A DNA stretch of 64,000 bases, taken from the NCBI RefSeq assembly GCF_017893945.1, contig NZ_CP054257.1:1426001-1490000 (forward strand), read 5' to 3'. This document shows positions 26,759 to 36,067 of the stretch, one piece after another (position 1 is the first letter of the stretch; each line of letters begins with the position of its first letter). The notes under the pieces were generated by a model. The model saw only the letters and a list, made by a program, of their open reading frames with translations, was not told the origin of the DNA and searched no databases. A program made the translations under genes and the position numbers. The DNA comes from Treponema parvum. Its GTDB lineage: Bacteria > Spirochaetota > Spirochaetia > Treponematales > Treponemataceae.

Positions 26759-27513
26759 CAGCGACGTTTCGGATGGTTTCCTTGATTTACCGCAGAAATA
26801 AGCGCCGTAACGGGAAATATAAAAAGAAAAGTTCCTTCGATCACGCTGAGTTTTACAGGCAGGCCTTCTTTATAATTTTTTTTTGAAATCCTGTTGCTTA
26901 TGCTCGGCATTCCTTTATCTCTAAAACATCCGCACTCCCATTCAAGGCCTGAAGAATTTATTTGGCCCCCGCTTCTGGAATCTCCGTTTACCCTGGCTAT
27001 GGAAATAGGATTTTTGGGAGATACGCCTGAAACGTCAAATCGGCTTTCCCCCGGCGCAAACCATACCGCTTGAGATCCGCAAAGCCAAACCGAAGGACGC
27101 AATTCGGTCGCAAACAAATCGAAAATTCCAAGAAGGTGATCCAAACGTCCGCCGTTTCCTCCAATCAAAGTGATAAATTTATGACTTCCTTTTCCTGCCC
27201 GCTCCGCATACGAATGCGCATGTTCAAGGGCGAGTTCAGTGTCCGTATAATCTTTATACGGATCATGCAAAATAATTTGTTCCGAAGAATATTTTTTTAG
27301 CCTTTTTTCAGCCGAAGGAAGACTGTCCATGTCTCCGAGTATGACATCGGGTGAAAAATCGTATTTTGTCTTCCAAAATTCGGCGTAGGCTTCACAAGCG
27401 CATAAGCCGGAATCGGCCGCGACGACATAATCGGGACCGGACGTACTTTTCCAGTAATTTTCGGTCGCTTTAGGCAGGGGGAAGCCGCCCCCTGTAAAAA
27501 CAACTATATGCAT
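26758..27513 (-). CDS. thiN: Thiamine pyrophosphokinase
   Basis: 251 residues from the ATG at 27513, which is preceded by GAGGGGG; an in-frame extension upstream would cross the cca promoter region. It transfers pyrophosphate from ATP to thiamine. Motifs: VVFTGGGFPLP near 3-13, AADSG near 31-35, PDVILGDMDSLP near 57-68, KDYTDTELALEHA near 88-100 and GGNGGRLDHLLG near 117-128. Longer than the usual 210-220 aa because of a C-terminal extension. Transcribed away from cca. Confidence 0.9.
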   Translation of the reverse strand: MHIVVFTGGGFPLPKATENYWKSTSGPDYVVAADSGLCACEAYAEFWKTKYDFSPDVILGDMDSLPSAEKRLKKYSSEQIILHDPYKDYTDTELALEHAHSYAERAGKGSHKFITLIGGNGGRLDHLLGIFDLFATELRPSVWLCGSQAVWFAPGESRFDVSGVSPKNPISIARVNGDSRSGGQINSSGLEWECGCFRDKGMPSISNRISKKNYKEGLPVKLSVIEGTFLFIFPVTALISAVNQGNHPKRR

Positions 27514-27536
27514 AGACGCCCCCTCAAAGTTTTCAG

Positions 27537-27542
27537 TATAAT
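27537..27542 (+). promoter_or_regulatory. -10 box for cca
   Basis: TATAAT ends 9 nt before the cca ATG at 27552; no good -35 at 17 nt and no Shine-Dalgarno. The whole gap to the divergent thiN start is 38 nt. Confidence 0.5.
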
Positions 27543-27551
27543 TTGGCACAT

Positions 27552-28967
27552 ATGAGGCCTATCATCAAGCACATAAAAATTCCGCATATATTAAAAAAAA
27601 TGAACGAGCTTTTTACGAAATCGGGGTTCGAAGCTTATCTCGTGGGCGGAGCTGTGCGCGACACCTTGCTGCATAAAAATGCTACGGATTGGGATATAGC
27701 CACAAACGCAACGCCAGAACAAGTCATGGCGATTTTTCACAGAGTAATACCCACGGGGATAGAACACGGAACCGTCACGGTTTTTTTTATGGGCAGCAGG
27801 ATAGAAGTTACTACATACAGAACCGACGCAGGTTATTCGGACGGGCGTCATCCGGACAAGGTCATTTACACTTCGGATATAAACGAAGATCTTTCCCGCA
27901 GAGATTTTACGATGAACGCCGTAGCTGTAAATCTTTCGACTCAGGAAATAACAGACCCGTTTAAAGGCCGGCAGGATATAAAACGAAAGATTATAAGAAC
28001 CGTAGGCGATCCTGTAGCGCGATTTACGGAAGACGGTCTTCGCCCCGTAAGAGCGCTTCGCTTTTCGGCTCAGCTGGGGTTTGTCATTGAAAACGAAACG
28101 TTTAAAGCGATATCCTTGCCTGAAGTAAAAAAAAAGACTGCAGGCGTTTCAATCGAACGCTTTCGCGACGAATTTATAAAGATGCTCGGCGCTCCGCGTC
28201 CTTCCATAGGCCTTGTTTTTATGGAAATCACGCAGATGCTGGAACAGTTTTTTCCCGAGCTTGCGCTGTGCAGGGGCTGCAAACAGAGCGACATACGGGG
28301 CTTTCATGACTTCGACGTGCTCGATCATCTTTTTTATGCCTGCGACGGAGCGCCGCAGGACGACCTTACAGTGCGGCTTGCAGCCTTGTTTCACGACGTA
28401 GGAAAACCCCTTGCCAAAAAGACCGAAAAAACGGAAAAAGGTGAAATTTTTACTTTTTACAACCATGAATCGATTTCAGCCGACATAACAAAAAACATTC
28501 TTACGAGACTTCGCTTTCCGAACGCAACGGTAGACAGCGTGTGTCATCTCATAAGACAGCACATGTTTCACTATGAAAGCAGCTGGACGGACGCCGCAGT
28601 GAGAAGGTTCATAGTCCGCGTAAAGCCCGAATACGTTGAAAGGCTTTTTGAATTGAGGCTCGCAGATATTTACGGGATGCACAACATGCCGGTAAGGCTT
28701 CACGACAGCGACGTGGGAGAAAACCTTTCGGAACTAAAAGAGCGCATTTCGGACATGATAAAAAAAAGCACGGCTTTGGGAATAAAGGATCTTGCCGTAA
28801 ACGGTCAGGATCTTATGAGCGAGGGAATTCCTTCCGGAAAAGACATGGGCAAAATCCTGAATTCACTTCTGGAAAGCGTTCTTGACGATCCTGCTCAAAA
28901 CAATAAAGAAACTCTTTTGAACATCGCAAAGAGCTATTATCGGAACATCCGCCGAAACGACAACTAG
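27552..28967 (+). CDS. cca: CCA-adding tRNA nucleotidyltransferase
   Basis: 471 residues. Class II nucleotidyltransferase: LVGGAVRD near 25-32 (polymerase-beta signature), the catalytic DWDIATNA near 41-48, RRDFTMNA near 110-117, the RFTEDGLRPVRALRFSAQLGF arm, and an HD domain with LFHDVGKP near 276-283 and the paired NHES...RLRF region. It adds or repairs CCA on tRNA 3' ends, which is required here because both tRNAs in the window lack encoded CCA. The start at 27552 is ATG; a TTG nine bases earlier is in frame but overlaps the -10 box. Confidence 0.95.
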   Translation: MRPIIKHIKIPHILKKMNELFTKSGFEAYLVGGAVRDTLLHKNATDWDIATNATPEQVMAIFHRVIPTGIEHGTVTVFFMGSRIEVTTYRTDAGYSDGRHPDKVIYTSDINEDLSRRDFTMNAVAVNLSTQEITDPFKGRQDIKRKIIRTVGDPVARFTEDGLRPVRALRFSAQLGFVIENETFKAISLPEVKKKTAGVSIERFRDEFIKMLGAPRPSIGLVFMEITQMLEQFFPELALCRGCKQSDIRGFHDFDVLDHLFYACDGAPQDDLTVRLAALFHDVGKPLAKKTEKTEKGEIFTFYNHESISADITKNILTRLRFPNATVDSVCHLIRQHMFHYESSWTDAAVRRFIVRVKPEYVERLFELRLADIYGMHNMPVRLHDSDVGENLSELKERISDMIKKSTALGIKDLAVNGQDLMSEGIPSGKDMGKILNSLLESVLDDPAQNNKETLLNIAKSYYRNIRRNDN

Positions 28968-28973
28968 ATCAGC

Positions 28974-30059
28974 TTAAATTCTCATATTCATGACCGTTCT
29001 TACTTCATCAAGGGTCTTTATCGCAATTTCTCTGGCGCGTCTTATCCCGTCTTCAAGGACGCTTTTTATATAGGCAGGATCGGCTTCAAGTCTTTTTCGT
29101 TCCGCCCTGAGAGGACGAAGTTCTTCGTTCAAAACTTCGGAGAGCATATTCTTAAGCGCGCCGCCCCCTCCCGTTCCTATCCTTGAAGCAATTTCGGAAG
29201 GATCTTCTTTTGTGCACAAAGAAATAAGCATTAGAAGATTCGCAACCTCAGGGCGGTTTACGGGATCATAGGTTATGTTTCTTTCTGCGTCCGTCTTTGC
29301 CTTTTTTATCAAAGCGGCCGTTTCGTCTTCGGACGCGGACAACATGATTGCGTTCCCCCGGCTTTTGCTCATTTTTTGACTGCCGTCAAGTCCCAAAATG
29401 CTCGGCGTTTTGCTGAGCAAGGCTTGAGGTTCGGGAAAAACGGGATTTTTAGGACTGTATTTTTCGTTGAAGCGCCTGGCTATAGTCCTTGTCAATTCCA
29501 AGTGAGGAAGCTGATCCTTTCCTACGGGAACTACGTTTCCTTTGCAAAACAATATGTCGCACGCTTGATGCACGGGATACGTATACATTCCCTCGTTCAC
29601 GGTCTTTAACCCTGCCGACGAAATTTCTTCTTTTACGGTAGGATTCCGGCTTAATTCGGCGTTGGACACAAGCGTCAAAAAGGGTAAAAGGAGCTGATTA
29701 CATTCGGGAACATAGCTGTGCGGGTAAATTATCACATCTTCGCCGGGAACAATCCCCGCCGCAAGATAATCGATCACAAGTTGTTTCGTATTTTGCTCTA
29801 TTTCCTGAAAAGCGTCGTGATCCGTGAGAACCTGATAATCGGCTATGAGAATCATCGTAGGAATGCCGAGCTTGGAAAGGCGAACCCTGTTTTGCAGCGA
29901 ACCGAAATAATGTCCTATGTGCAGCCGTCCTGTAGGACGATCGCCCGTCAAAACACGGTATCTTTTGGGATTCACGGAAATATCAGCCTCAAGCTTTTTG
30001 CTTCTTTCAACCGCCGCTTCATAGCTGCCGTTCGCGCCGTAATCTATTTCTTTTGCCAT
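28974..30059 (-). CDS. trpS: Tryptophanyl-tRNA synthetase
   Basis: 361 residues, a little longer than the 330-340 norm because of a 35-residue N-terminal extension. Class I signatures HIGH at 47-50 (RLHIGHYFGSL) and KMSKS at 229-233. GGGAGG precedes the ATG. It converges with cca with only 6 nt between stops. Confidence 0.96.
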   Translation of the reverse strand: MAKEIDYGANGSYEAAVERSKKLEADISVNPKRYRVLTGDRPTGRLHIGHYFGSLQNRVRLSKLGIPTMILIADYQVLTDHDAFQEIEQNTKQLVIDYLAAGIVPGEDVIIYPHSYVPECNQLLLPFLTLVSNAELSRNPTVKEEISSAGLKTVNEGMYTYPVHQACDILFCKGNVVPVGKDQLPHLELTRTIARRFNEKYSPKNPVFPEPQALLSKTPSILGLDGSQKMSKSRGNAIMLSASEDETAALIKKAKTDAERNITYDPVNRPEVANLLMLISLCTKEDPSEIASRIGTGGGGALKNMLSEVLNEELRPLRAERKRLEADPAYIKSVLEDGIRRAREIAIKTLDEVRTVMNMRI

Positions 30060-30131
30060 TTAAGCCTCCCGCCTCTTACCTTATTTTAATTTTTGATCGC
30101 ATTTTTCTGAAAATATAACACATACGGCTTA

Positions 30132-30160
30132 TTTACTCTATAAGTTCAAATTCCTATAAT
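30132..30160 (+). promoter_or_regulatory. Promoter for folC
   Basis: TTTACT (30132-30137), 17-nt spacer, TATAAT (30155-30160). The leader to the GTG start is about 55 nt and contains GGAGAG. Confidence 0.6.
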
Positions 30161-30219
30161 TAATCTCTAAAACCGCAGTTTTAGAAGCAGCTCTGAAAAT
30201 GCGATACGGAGAGATATTT

Positions 30220-31788
30220 GTGTCAGATGCGTCAAATTCAAATATAGATAAAATTGAAAAATGGTTCGATTCGTTCCTGAATTTTGAAAAACTGCCTCAA
30301 AAAAATATGTTTTGGCTGGATACCGTCAAGTTTATGTGTCGAAAGCTCGGTGATCCGCAAGACGAAAGCCCCTGCGTTCACATTGCGGGCTCTAAGGGAA
30401 AAGGCTCCGTTTCCGCAATGATAAGCTCCATACTGGAAGAAGCGGGATACCGAACAGGGTTATACACTTCTCCTCACATACTCGAATTTACGGAGCGCAT
30501 AGGAAGCGCACATGGAAAATTTGAAAACGAAGTCTACGAAGCTGCCTTTGACGAGCTTAAAAACTTAATGAGCACAATCACAGGCGGCAACGTAAGCGGC
30601 TCCGGCGGACATATCGCCCGTGCCGGCAATTCCGTAAACTTACGCGACTCATTTGGAACTGTGACAAAACGGCCCGTAACATGGTTTGAGCTTGTAACGG
30701 TCTACGCTTTTTTATGCTTTAAACATGCGCATACGAATTTCAACGTATTTGAAGTGGGAATGGGAGGACGCCTTGACGCGACCAACGTCATAGTTCCCGA
30801 TCTCTGCGTTTTGACGCCCATTGAGCTTGAACACACACAATTTTTAGGCGATACGATCGAAAAAATTGCCGGGGAAAAGGCGGGAATAATAAAAGACAAA
30901 ATTCCCGTTATATCCGCCGATCAAAATATCGAAGCGGAAAACGTTTTTAGAAAAAAAGCTTCGGAAAAATGCGCCCCCCTGAAATTCGTTTCGGAGATGA
31001 TGGACAAGAGCAAATGCGGTTTTTCTTATTTGACCGGCGAAAACTGCGTCTCGGCGGCGGGTTTTGAACCTAAGTGTATAAAAGAGTATACATCCTTACA
31101 AACTTTCTATGGCACCATGCCTTCCGATCCCGCGCCCGCCGCCTCCATACCCGCGTCTTCCATCGCTGTACATTCCGCCCTGGCGCCCTCGCCCGTAAAA
31201 ACCGTAAGAATGAATATCCGCATGGAATCCCCGCTTTTCAGCCGCCCTATATCGGCCGCACTGCAGCTTTTAGGACGGGTACAGCTTGAAAACGCAAAGC
31301 TCGCCGCCTGCGCAATAAAAACCCTGTTCCCGCTTATCGACGAAAGTATCATTGAAAGAGGACTTGAAAAAGCAAAGCTTCCCGGCCGCTTTGAAATAGC
31401 GAAAGAAGATCTTGTTCTGGACGGGGCGCATACCGTCAACAGTATAGGCTTTACGGTCGATACTTTTAATTCGGTCTTCAAACAAAGAAGAGCCCACCTT
31501 CTTTTTGCGTGCGCAGCGGACAAAAACGTTTTCGACATAGCCCTTGTTTTTAAAAACCGCTTTGAAAAAATAACGCTTACCAGACCTGGAAACGCCAAGA
31601 AGTCCGATCTTTCGCGCATGAGCGAAGCGTTTACAAAAGCCGGCCTTAAATTTACCGAAAACGAAGACCATGTTTCAGCGATAAAAAACGCTTTATACGA
31701 AGCGAAAAAAGACGGCGCCGTCCTGCTTGTGACAGGCTCTTTTTATCTTGTGGCGGAAGTAAAAAAGATAATCGACAACCTCGACTAA
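30220..31788 (+). CDS. folC: Folylpolyglutamate synthase / dihydrofolate synthase family ligase with inserts
   Basis: 522 residues from GTG at 30220, chosen because GGAGAG lies 7 nt upstream; an ATG 21 nt earlier has no such site. P-loop HIAGSKGKGSVS near 54-65, then SPHILEFTERI, EVGMGGRLDATN and a C-terminal LDGAHTVNS. A Mur-ligase-fold enzyme adding glutamate to folate. It is about 90 residues longer than usual. The excess sits in two low-complexity inserts, near 123-150 (Gly/Ser-rich) and 271-328 (Ala/Pro/Ser-rich, ending ALAPSPVK). The core motifs are intact, so it is probably functional. Confidence 0.88.
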   Translation: MSDASNSNIDKIEKWFDSFLNFEKLPQKNMFWLDTVKFMCRKLGDPQDESPCVHIAGSKGKGSVSAMISSILEEAGYRTGLYTSPHILEFTERIGSAHGKFENEVYEAAFDELKNLMSTITGGNVSGSGGHIARAGNSVNLRDSFGTVTKRPVTWFELVTVYAFLCFKHAHTNFNVFEVGMGGRLDATNVIVPDLCVLTPIELEHTQFLGDTIEKIAGEKAGIIKDKIPVISADQNIEAENVFRKKASEKCAPLKFVSEMMDKSKCGFSYLTGENCVSAAGFEPKCIKEYTSLQTFYGTMPSDPAPAASIPASSIAVHSALAPSPVKTVRMNIRMESPLFSRPISAALQLLGRVQLENAKLAACAIKTLFPLIDESIIERGLEKAKLPGRFEIAKEDLVLDGAHTVNSIGFTVDTFNSVFKQRRAHLLFACAADKNVFDIALVFKNRFEKITLTRPGNAKKSDLSRMSEAFTKAGLKFTENEDHVSAIKNALYEAKKDGAVLLVTGSFYLVAEVKKIIDNLD

Positions 31789-31826
31789 GAGCGGCATTGA
31801 AATCTGCGTACGAATGCACCTGCGCT

Positions 31827-32975
31827 TCAGCGGTAGACCCTTGGAACGCGCTTTGATATTCCCGTCATGACTTCATAAGAAATAGTGCCTGAAATCTTTG
31901 CGACGTCTTCCGCAGACAAAAGAGCGCCTTCTTCCCTGCTCCCGAAGATAACCGCCTTGTCCCAGCGCTTAACGCCGCCTCTTATCCCGATTTCAATCAT
32001 ACACTGATCCATGCATATTCTCCCGCGCACGGGATAGAATTTTCCCCCGACGGCGACTTCCAGTCCCGGAGAAAAACAGCGCAAAAGCCCGTCCGCATAA
32101 CCCACGGGAAGTACGGCGATGCGGGTTTCGGAACTTGCAGTCCAAGTATAACCGTATGAAACGGAACTTCCGCTTTTAAAATGTCTTAACGCGGCGATCT
32201 GCGTTTCAAATGTCATGACCGGGCGCAGGTCGGTATGAATTTCTTTTTTGTCAAGATATTCTTTAGTTATTTGCCCCGGATAATATCCGTACAAAACTAT
32301 CCCCGGTCGGACCATATCAAGATGCGTTTCAGGTAAAGAAAAAATCGCCGCGGAATTTGCGCAATGCCTTATACCCGGATCTATTCCCGAATCGGCCACA
32401 GCTTTCCACGCTTTTGTAAACGCTTTTATCTGTTTTGCTGTATATAAAGCGTCTTCTTCGCCGATTCCGTCGGACGCGGCAAAATGCGTGCACATACCTT
32501 CCAATTTCAAATTGGGACACTTATTTTTAATAAAACCCGCTACAAAAGCGGCTTCTTCAGGCGCACAGCCTATTCTGCCCATCCCGGTATCTACGGCCAG
32601 ATGAACCGGAAAACCGTGTTTTTTCAATTTGCCGGCGGCTCGTTCAAAAAGCTCTATGTATTCCACGTCGAAAACCAGGGGCGTAAGATTATTCCGCACC
32701 AACAGTTCAACTTCACCGGGCGCGCACAGACTCAAGACAAGAACGGGAGTATTTATTCCCGCCGCTCTAAGTTCAAGGCCTTCGTCGGCGGCGGCCACCG
32801 CAAGAAAGTCTACACCATCTTCGAGCAACTTTTGCGCCACGCGTACGGCGCCGTGCCCGTAAGCGTCCGCTTTTACAGCCGCGCATATCTTTACGTTTCT
32901 TTTTAAAAAGGAACGTACCGTCCTGAAATTATGACTTAGGTTTTTAAGATCGATTATGAGTTTTGTGCTCCGCAT
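31827..32975 (-). CDS. alr: Alanine racemase
   Basis: 382 residues from ATG at 32973-32975, where the family's N-terminus (TKLIIDLKNLSHNF) begins; a longer in-frame start adds 17 atypical residues and overlaps the promoter region of the divergent lipoprotein gene. PLP Lys35 in AVKADAYGHG, catalytic Tyr274 in SSVSYGYTW, and ICMDQCMIEI near the C-terminus. It supplies D-Ala for peptidoglycan, consistent with MurC, PBP2 and MltG nearby. Confidence 0.95.
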   Translation of the reverse strand: MRSTKLIIDLKNLSHNFRTVRSFLKRNVKICAAVKADAYGHGAVRVAQKLLEDGVDFLAVAAADEGLELRAAGINTPVLVLSLCAPGEVELLVRNNLTPLVFDVEYIELFERAAGKLKKHGFPVHLAVDTGMGRIGCAPEEAAFVAGFIKNKCPNLKLEGMCTHFAASDGIGEEDALYTAKQIKAFTKAWKAVADSGIDPGIRHCANSAAIFSLPETHLDMVRPGIVLYGYYPGQITKEYLDKKEIHTDLRPVMTFETQIAALRHFKSGSSVSYGYTWTASSETRIAVLPVGYADGLLRCFSPGLEVAVGGKFYPVRGRICMDQCMIEIGIRGGVKRWDKAVIFGSREEGALLSAEDVAKISGTISYEVMTGISKRVPRVYR

Positions 32976-33031
32976 GTCTTCAAGTTTAAAAAAAACAAGA
33001 AATTTATACAATACAAATCCATACAATAGGC

Positions 33032-33060
33032 TTGAGATTTTTGATAAATCGGCATATAAT
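33032..33060 (+). promoter_or_regulatory. Promoter for the 33098 lipoprotein gene
   Basis: TTGAGA (33032-33037), 17-nt spacer, TATAAT (33055-33060); start predicted near 33067. Confidence 0.65.
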
Positions 33061-33097
33061 AACTGGTAAAAATTTAAACTGTTTTCCGGAATAAAAT

Positions 33098-34066
33098 ATG
33101 AAAAAAAATATTCTTATTGCGGCCGGTATCATACTTATTACCGGTATTTCCTGTAAAACCTCAAAAACGGCCGTAGAATCTTACGATACCGCTCCGGATA
33201 CGCCTGCGGAAACGATTTCTGCTCCGGTTGAAACGGTAGTCTACATTAAATCCGAAAAAGAAATTTTTGAAGAAAAAACAAAAGACATCGCTCTATCGAT
33301 AAATTCGTCGCCGCCGCAAACGGTAAACGGCACGGATTTTAAAACTCCTTTTTCAGTAAAAGTTAAAAAGGTCGACGGAAGTCCCGTGGAAAATTTCCCT
33401 ATCCTGGTAAGATATCCTTCAAAAAATGAAAACGGAAATATTTCTTTTTCCGAAGAAGAACTAAGCACCGACGCCGAAGGCATCGCCGTATATATTCCCA
33501 AAACGCCGTCTTTTTCATGCAACACACAGTTGGACTTTTTACCGTACGTTCCGACTTCGGACGAAGAAGTGATAAAAGCGGCATCTTCGCTGGGAGTTTC
33601 GGCTCCGTGGAAGGTCAGAACGAATTTGGCAAGAAAAGGAGGCCTCATAGGGCTTGTGGACTATAACGCCAAAGGCGCCGCTCTTGCGGACACGCTTTCT
33701 TCGTCATTTCTTTTAAAAGAACTCATGAACAACGGCTTTTCAAACATAGGGAATTTCGATATTCCCAGAAGCATGCTCGGCGACAGACAGGCAGTTTATA
33801 AACACGTCAACAACATAGTCGGCAATTCCGTTTCATATCTCATATACGGTACGATAAAGTATTTGTCGCCGGTTGAAAAAAACGATAAAACCTATTCCTG
33901 CACGCTTGAAGCCGATATTTCCTGTATGGATATTAAAACCGGAAACATTCTGTATTCTACCGTAAAGTCGGTAACCGCGACGGACACTACCGAGTGGAAG
34001 GTCATAAGCAGCGCAAGAGCTATTCTTGCAAAAGAACTCGGTCAGGCGATTATTTTCAATATGTGA
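33098..34066 (+). CDS. Hypothetical lipoprotein, possibly with a CsgG/TolB-like C-terminal domain
   Basis: 322 residues. Signal peptide with spirochaetal-style lipobox ending Cys19 (LITGISC). Residues 20-55 are a Thr/Pro/Ala-rich tether. A middle beta domain follows (about 60-165, containing FSVKVKKVDGSPVENFPILV, which looks like an Ig/invasin-type fold). A C-terminal domain (about 195-322) with NNGFSNIGNFDIPRSML, YLIYGTIKYLS and SCTLEADISCMDIKTGNILY resembles secreted CsgG/TolB-N-like modules. These domain names are my reading by eye. It is followed 10 nt later by threonine synthase but is functionally unrelated. Confidence 0.6.
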   Translation: MKKNILIAAGIILITGISCKTSKTAVESYDTAPDTPAETISAPVETVVYIKSEKEIFEEKTKDIALSINSSPPQTVNGTDFKTPFSVKVKKVDGSPVENFPILVRYPSKNENGNISFSEEELSTDAEGIAVYIPKTPSFSCNTQLDFLPYVPTSDEEVIKAASSLGVSAPWKVRTNLARKGGLIGLVDYNAKGAALADTLSSSFLLKELMNNGFSNIGNFDIPRSMLGDRQAVYKHVNNIVGNSVSYLIYGTIKYLSPVEKNDKTYSCTLEADISCMDIKTGNILYSTVKSVTATDTTEWKVISSARAILAKELGQAIIFNM

Positions 34067-34076
34067 GGAAAAAAAA

Positions 34077-35489
34077 TTGATTTATACCGATACCAGAGAC
34101 AGGGCTGTAAAAGCGGATTTTAAGACGGCGGTAATAAACGGAATGAATTCCGCGACGGGCGGGCTGTATATTCCCGTTTCCTACCCCAAGATGGACAAGG
34201 ATCTTTTAAATAAGACATCCGAGCCTTCGTTTTGCGACATAGCGTTCAATATGGCTAAACCCTATGTGGACAAAGAAATTCCCGACAGCGAATTGAGCGC
34301 AATAATACAGGACTCGTATCCGTTTATTTCAAAACTGGTTCCCATAGATCAAGTAACCTATGTGCTGGAGCTGTCTCACGGGCCTACGTGCGCGTTTAAG
34401 GACTTCGGCGCGCGCTTTATGGCGCGGGTAATGTCATACTTCAACAGAAACGAAGATAAGAACCTTCACATATTGGTGGCGACTTCAGGAGACACGGGAA
34501 GCGCCGTCGGCAGCGCTTTTCAGGGCGTGGAAGGCATAGATGTCACGATTTTATATCCCGAAGGAAAGATAAGCCCGCTTCAGGACAAACAGCTTTCGAC
34601 ATTTACGGGGAATATAAGAGCCATAAGGATAAAAGGCACGTTTGACGACTGCCAAAAGCTTGTAAAGACGGCTTTTACGGACGAAGACCTGCGCAAAAAG
34701 CTCCGCCTGTCTTCTGCAAATTCGATAAACATTTCAAGGCTTTTGCCGCAAGCTTTTTATTACATGTACGCCGCTCTCGCCGTTAAAAACAGGTCAAGGC
34801 ATGACAATACGATTGAAAACCCTTCGATAATAACCTGTGTTCCGTCCGGAAACTTCGGTAACCTTACGTCGGGGCTCATCGCCAGAGAAATGGGCGCGCC
34901 TATCGAGGGCTTTACGGCGGCCACAAACAGTAACCACACCGTACCGGACTGGATCGCGACGGGTAAATACAACGCCCGCCCTTCCGTAGAAACATATGCA
35001 AACGCAATGGACGTAGGAGCTCCGAGCAACTACGAACGCATCGTTTCCATGTATACGCTCGATCAGATAAGACATTTGTTCGCCTCGTATTGGCTTGACA
35101 ACGATGGAATAATAAACGCGATAAGAGAGTGTAACCGTAAGACAGGCTACATAATAGATCCGCACGGAGCCGTCGCATGGAAGGCATGGGACGACATACG
35201 TAACGGGGCAATGGGAAGGCTTTGCGGCGGGCTGAAAGGCGATTACAAGTCTCCGGGACTTACGCCAAATGTTCCAGATTGGGCGAATTCGGTGACGGAA
35301 AAAAAAGCCGTGGGGATAGTTCTGGAGACCGCTCACCCTGCAAAATTCGGCGAAACGGTGCAAAAGGCTATAGGAAGAGAGCCCCCCATGCCTTCGAGAC
35401 TGGAAGCGGTTCTGCGGCTGCCCGACAACGCCGTTTCAATGGAAAACGACTATGAGCAATTCAAGTCGTGGCTGATCGAAAACCTATAG
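34077..35489 (+). CDS. thrC: Threonine synthase
   Basis: 470 residues from a TTG start at 34077, chosen because GAGG lies 8 nt upstream (34065-34068) and the protein then begins IYTDTRDRAVKADFKTA, matching the family's N-terminus. The only in-frame ATG further up lies inside the preceding gene. A PLP enzyme converting O-phosphohomoserine to threonine; PLP Lys108 in HGPTCAFKDFGARF. Motifs SGDTGSA and PSGNFGNLTSG are also visible. The Shine-Dalgarno overlaps the lipoprotein gene's stop codon. Confidence 0.95.
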   Translation: MIYTDTRDRAVKADFKTAVINGMNSATGGLYIPVSYPKMDKDLLNKTSEPSFCDIAFNMAKPYVDKEIPDSELSAIIQDSYPFISKLVPIDQVTYVLELSHGPTCAFKDFGARFMARVMSYFNRNEDKNLHILVATSGDTGSAVGSAFQGVEGIDVTILYPEGKISPLQDKQLSTFTGNIRAIRIKGTFDDCQKLVKTAFTDEDLRKKLRLSSANSINISRLLPQAFYYMYAALAVKNRSRHDNTIENPSIITCVPSGNFGNLTSGLIAREMGAPIEGFTAATNSNHTVPDWIATGKYNARPSVETYANAMDVGAPSNYERIVSMYTLDQIRHLFASYWLDNDGIINAIRECNRKTGYIIDPHGAVAWKAWDDIRNGAMGRLCGGLKGDYKSPGLTPNVPDWANSVTEKKAVGIVLETAHPAKFGETVQKAIGREPPMPSRLEAVLRLPDNAVSMENDYEQFKSWLIENL

Positions 35490-35497
35490 GCTTTGAA

Positions 35498-35998
35498 CTA
35501 CATATTTTTATAAGTCTGCACAGTGTCGTTTACATGCTCAATAGCTATCCCTGCTTGTTTAAACATCTCAAGCGAATCCGCTTCGTCGTGGTAATGATTT
35601 TCGCATACGACGCGTTTTATTCCGCAGTTTATGATAAGCATGGCGCAGGTGCGGCAGGGAGTCATCTTGCAATACAGCGTGGCGCCTTCGATGGCGATTC
35701 CGCACTTGGCGGCCTGACATATTGCGTTCTGTTCCGCATGCACCGTTCTTACGCAATGCTGCGAAATCGTTCCGTCCGAGCGGAGCACTTTGCGCATGAG
35801 ATGTCCTACTTCGTCGCAATGAGGAAGCCCCGCCGGCGATCCCACATAACCGGTAACTAAAAGGCGGTTTTCTTTTGCGATGACGCAGCCGGAACGACCT
35901 CTGTCGCAGGTGGCTCTTTTGGCCACGGCACGGCAAACTTCCATAAAATATTCATCCCACGTAGGGCGCACATACTTTTCATTTGAATTCTCACTCAT
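35498..35998 (-). CDS. dCMP / cytidine-type deaminase family protein
   Basis: 166 residues. Zinc-deaminase signature: HAE at 87-89 and PCRTC with Cys115 and Cys118. The N-terminal block RPTWDEYFMEVCRAVAKRATC with YVGSPAGLPHCDE matches deoxycytidylate deaminases of the ComEB/Dcd type, which make dUMP for thymidylate synthesis. An AGAAGG site precedes the ATG. It converges with thrC, 8 nt apart. Upstream of the start lies a GCCGC-rich stem shared with the flagellar intergenic region. Confidence 0.9.
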   Translation of the reverse strand: MSENSNEKYVRPTWDEYFMEVCRAVAKRATCDRGRSGCVIAKENRLLVTGYVGSPAGLPHCDEVGHLMRKVLRSDGTISQHCVRTVHAEQNAICQAAKCGIAIEGATLYCKMTPCRTCAMLIINCGIKRVVCENHYHDEADSLEMFKQAGIAIEHVNDTVQTYKNM

Positions 35999-36011
35999 TT
36001 TATCCTTCTCC

Positions 36012-36050
36012 GCCTATTTAGCGGCGTCTTTTAAACTTTCTCTAAAACTC
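36012..36050. repeat. Element shared with the glgC/flgF intergenic region
   Basis: CTATTTAGCGGCGTCTTTTA here corresponds to TTATTTAGCGGCGGCTTTTA at 63239-63258, followed in both by an AAAC-CTT-type word. It is in the leader of the dCMP deaminase gene. Confidence 0.45.
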
Positions 36051-36067
36051 AACAAAACACCGCCGCA

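Noticed and set aside
35222..35455. Second frame inside threonine synthase
   Set aside because: Arg-rich shadow frame within a conserved coding region.
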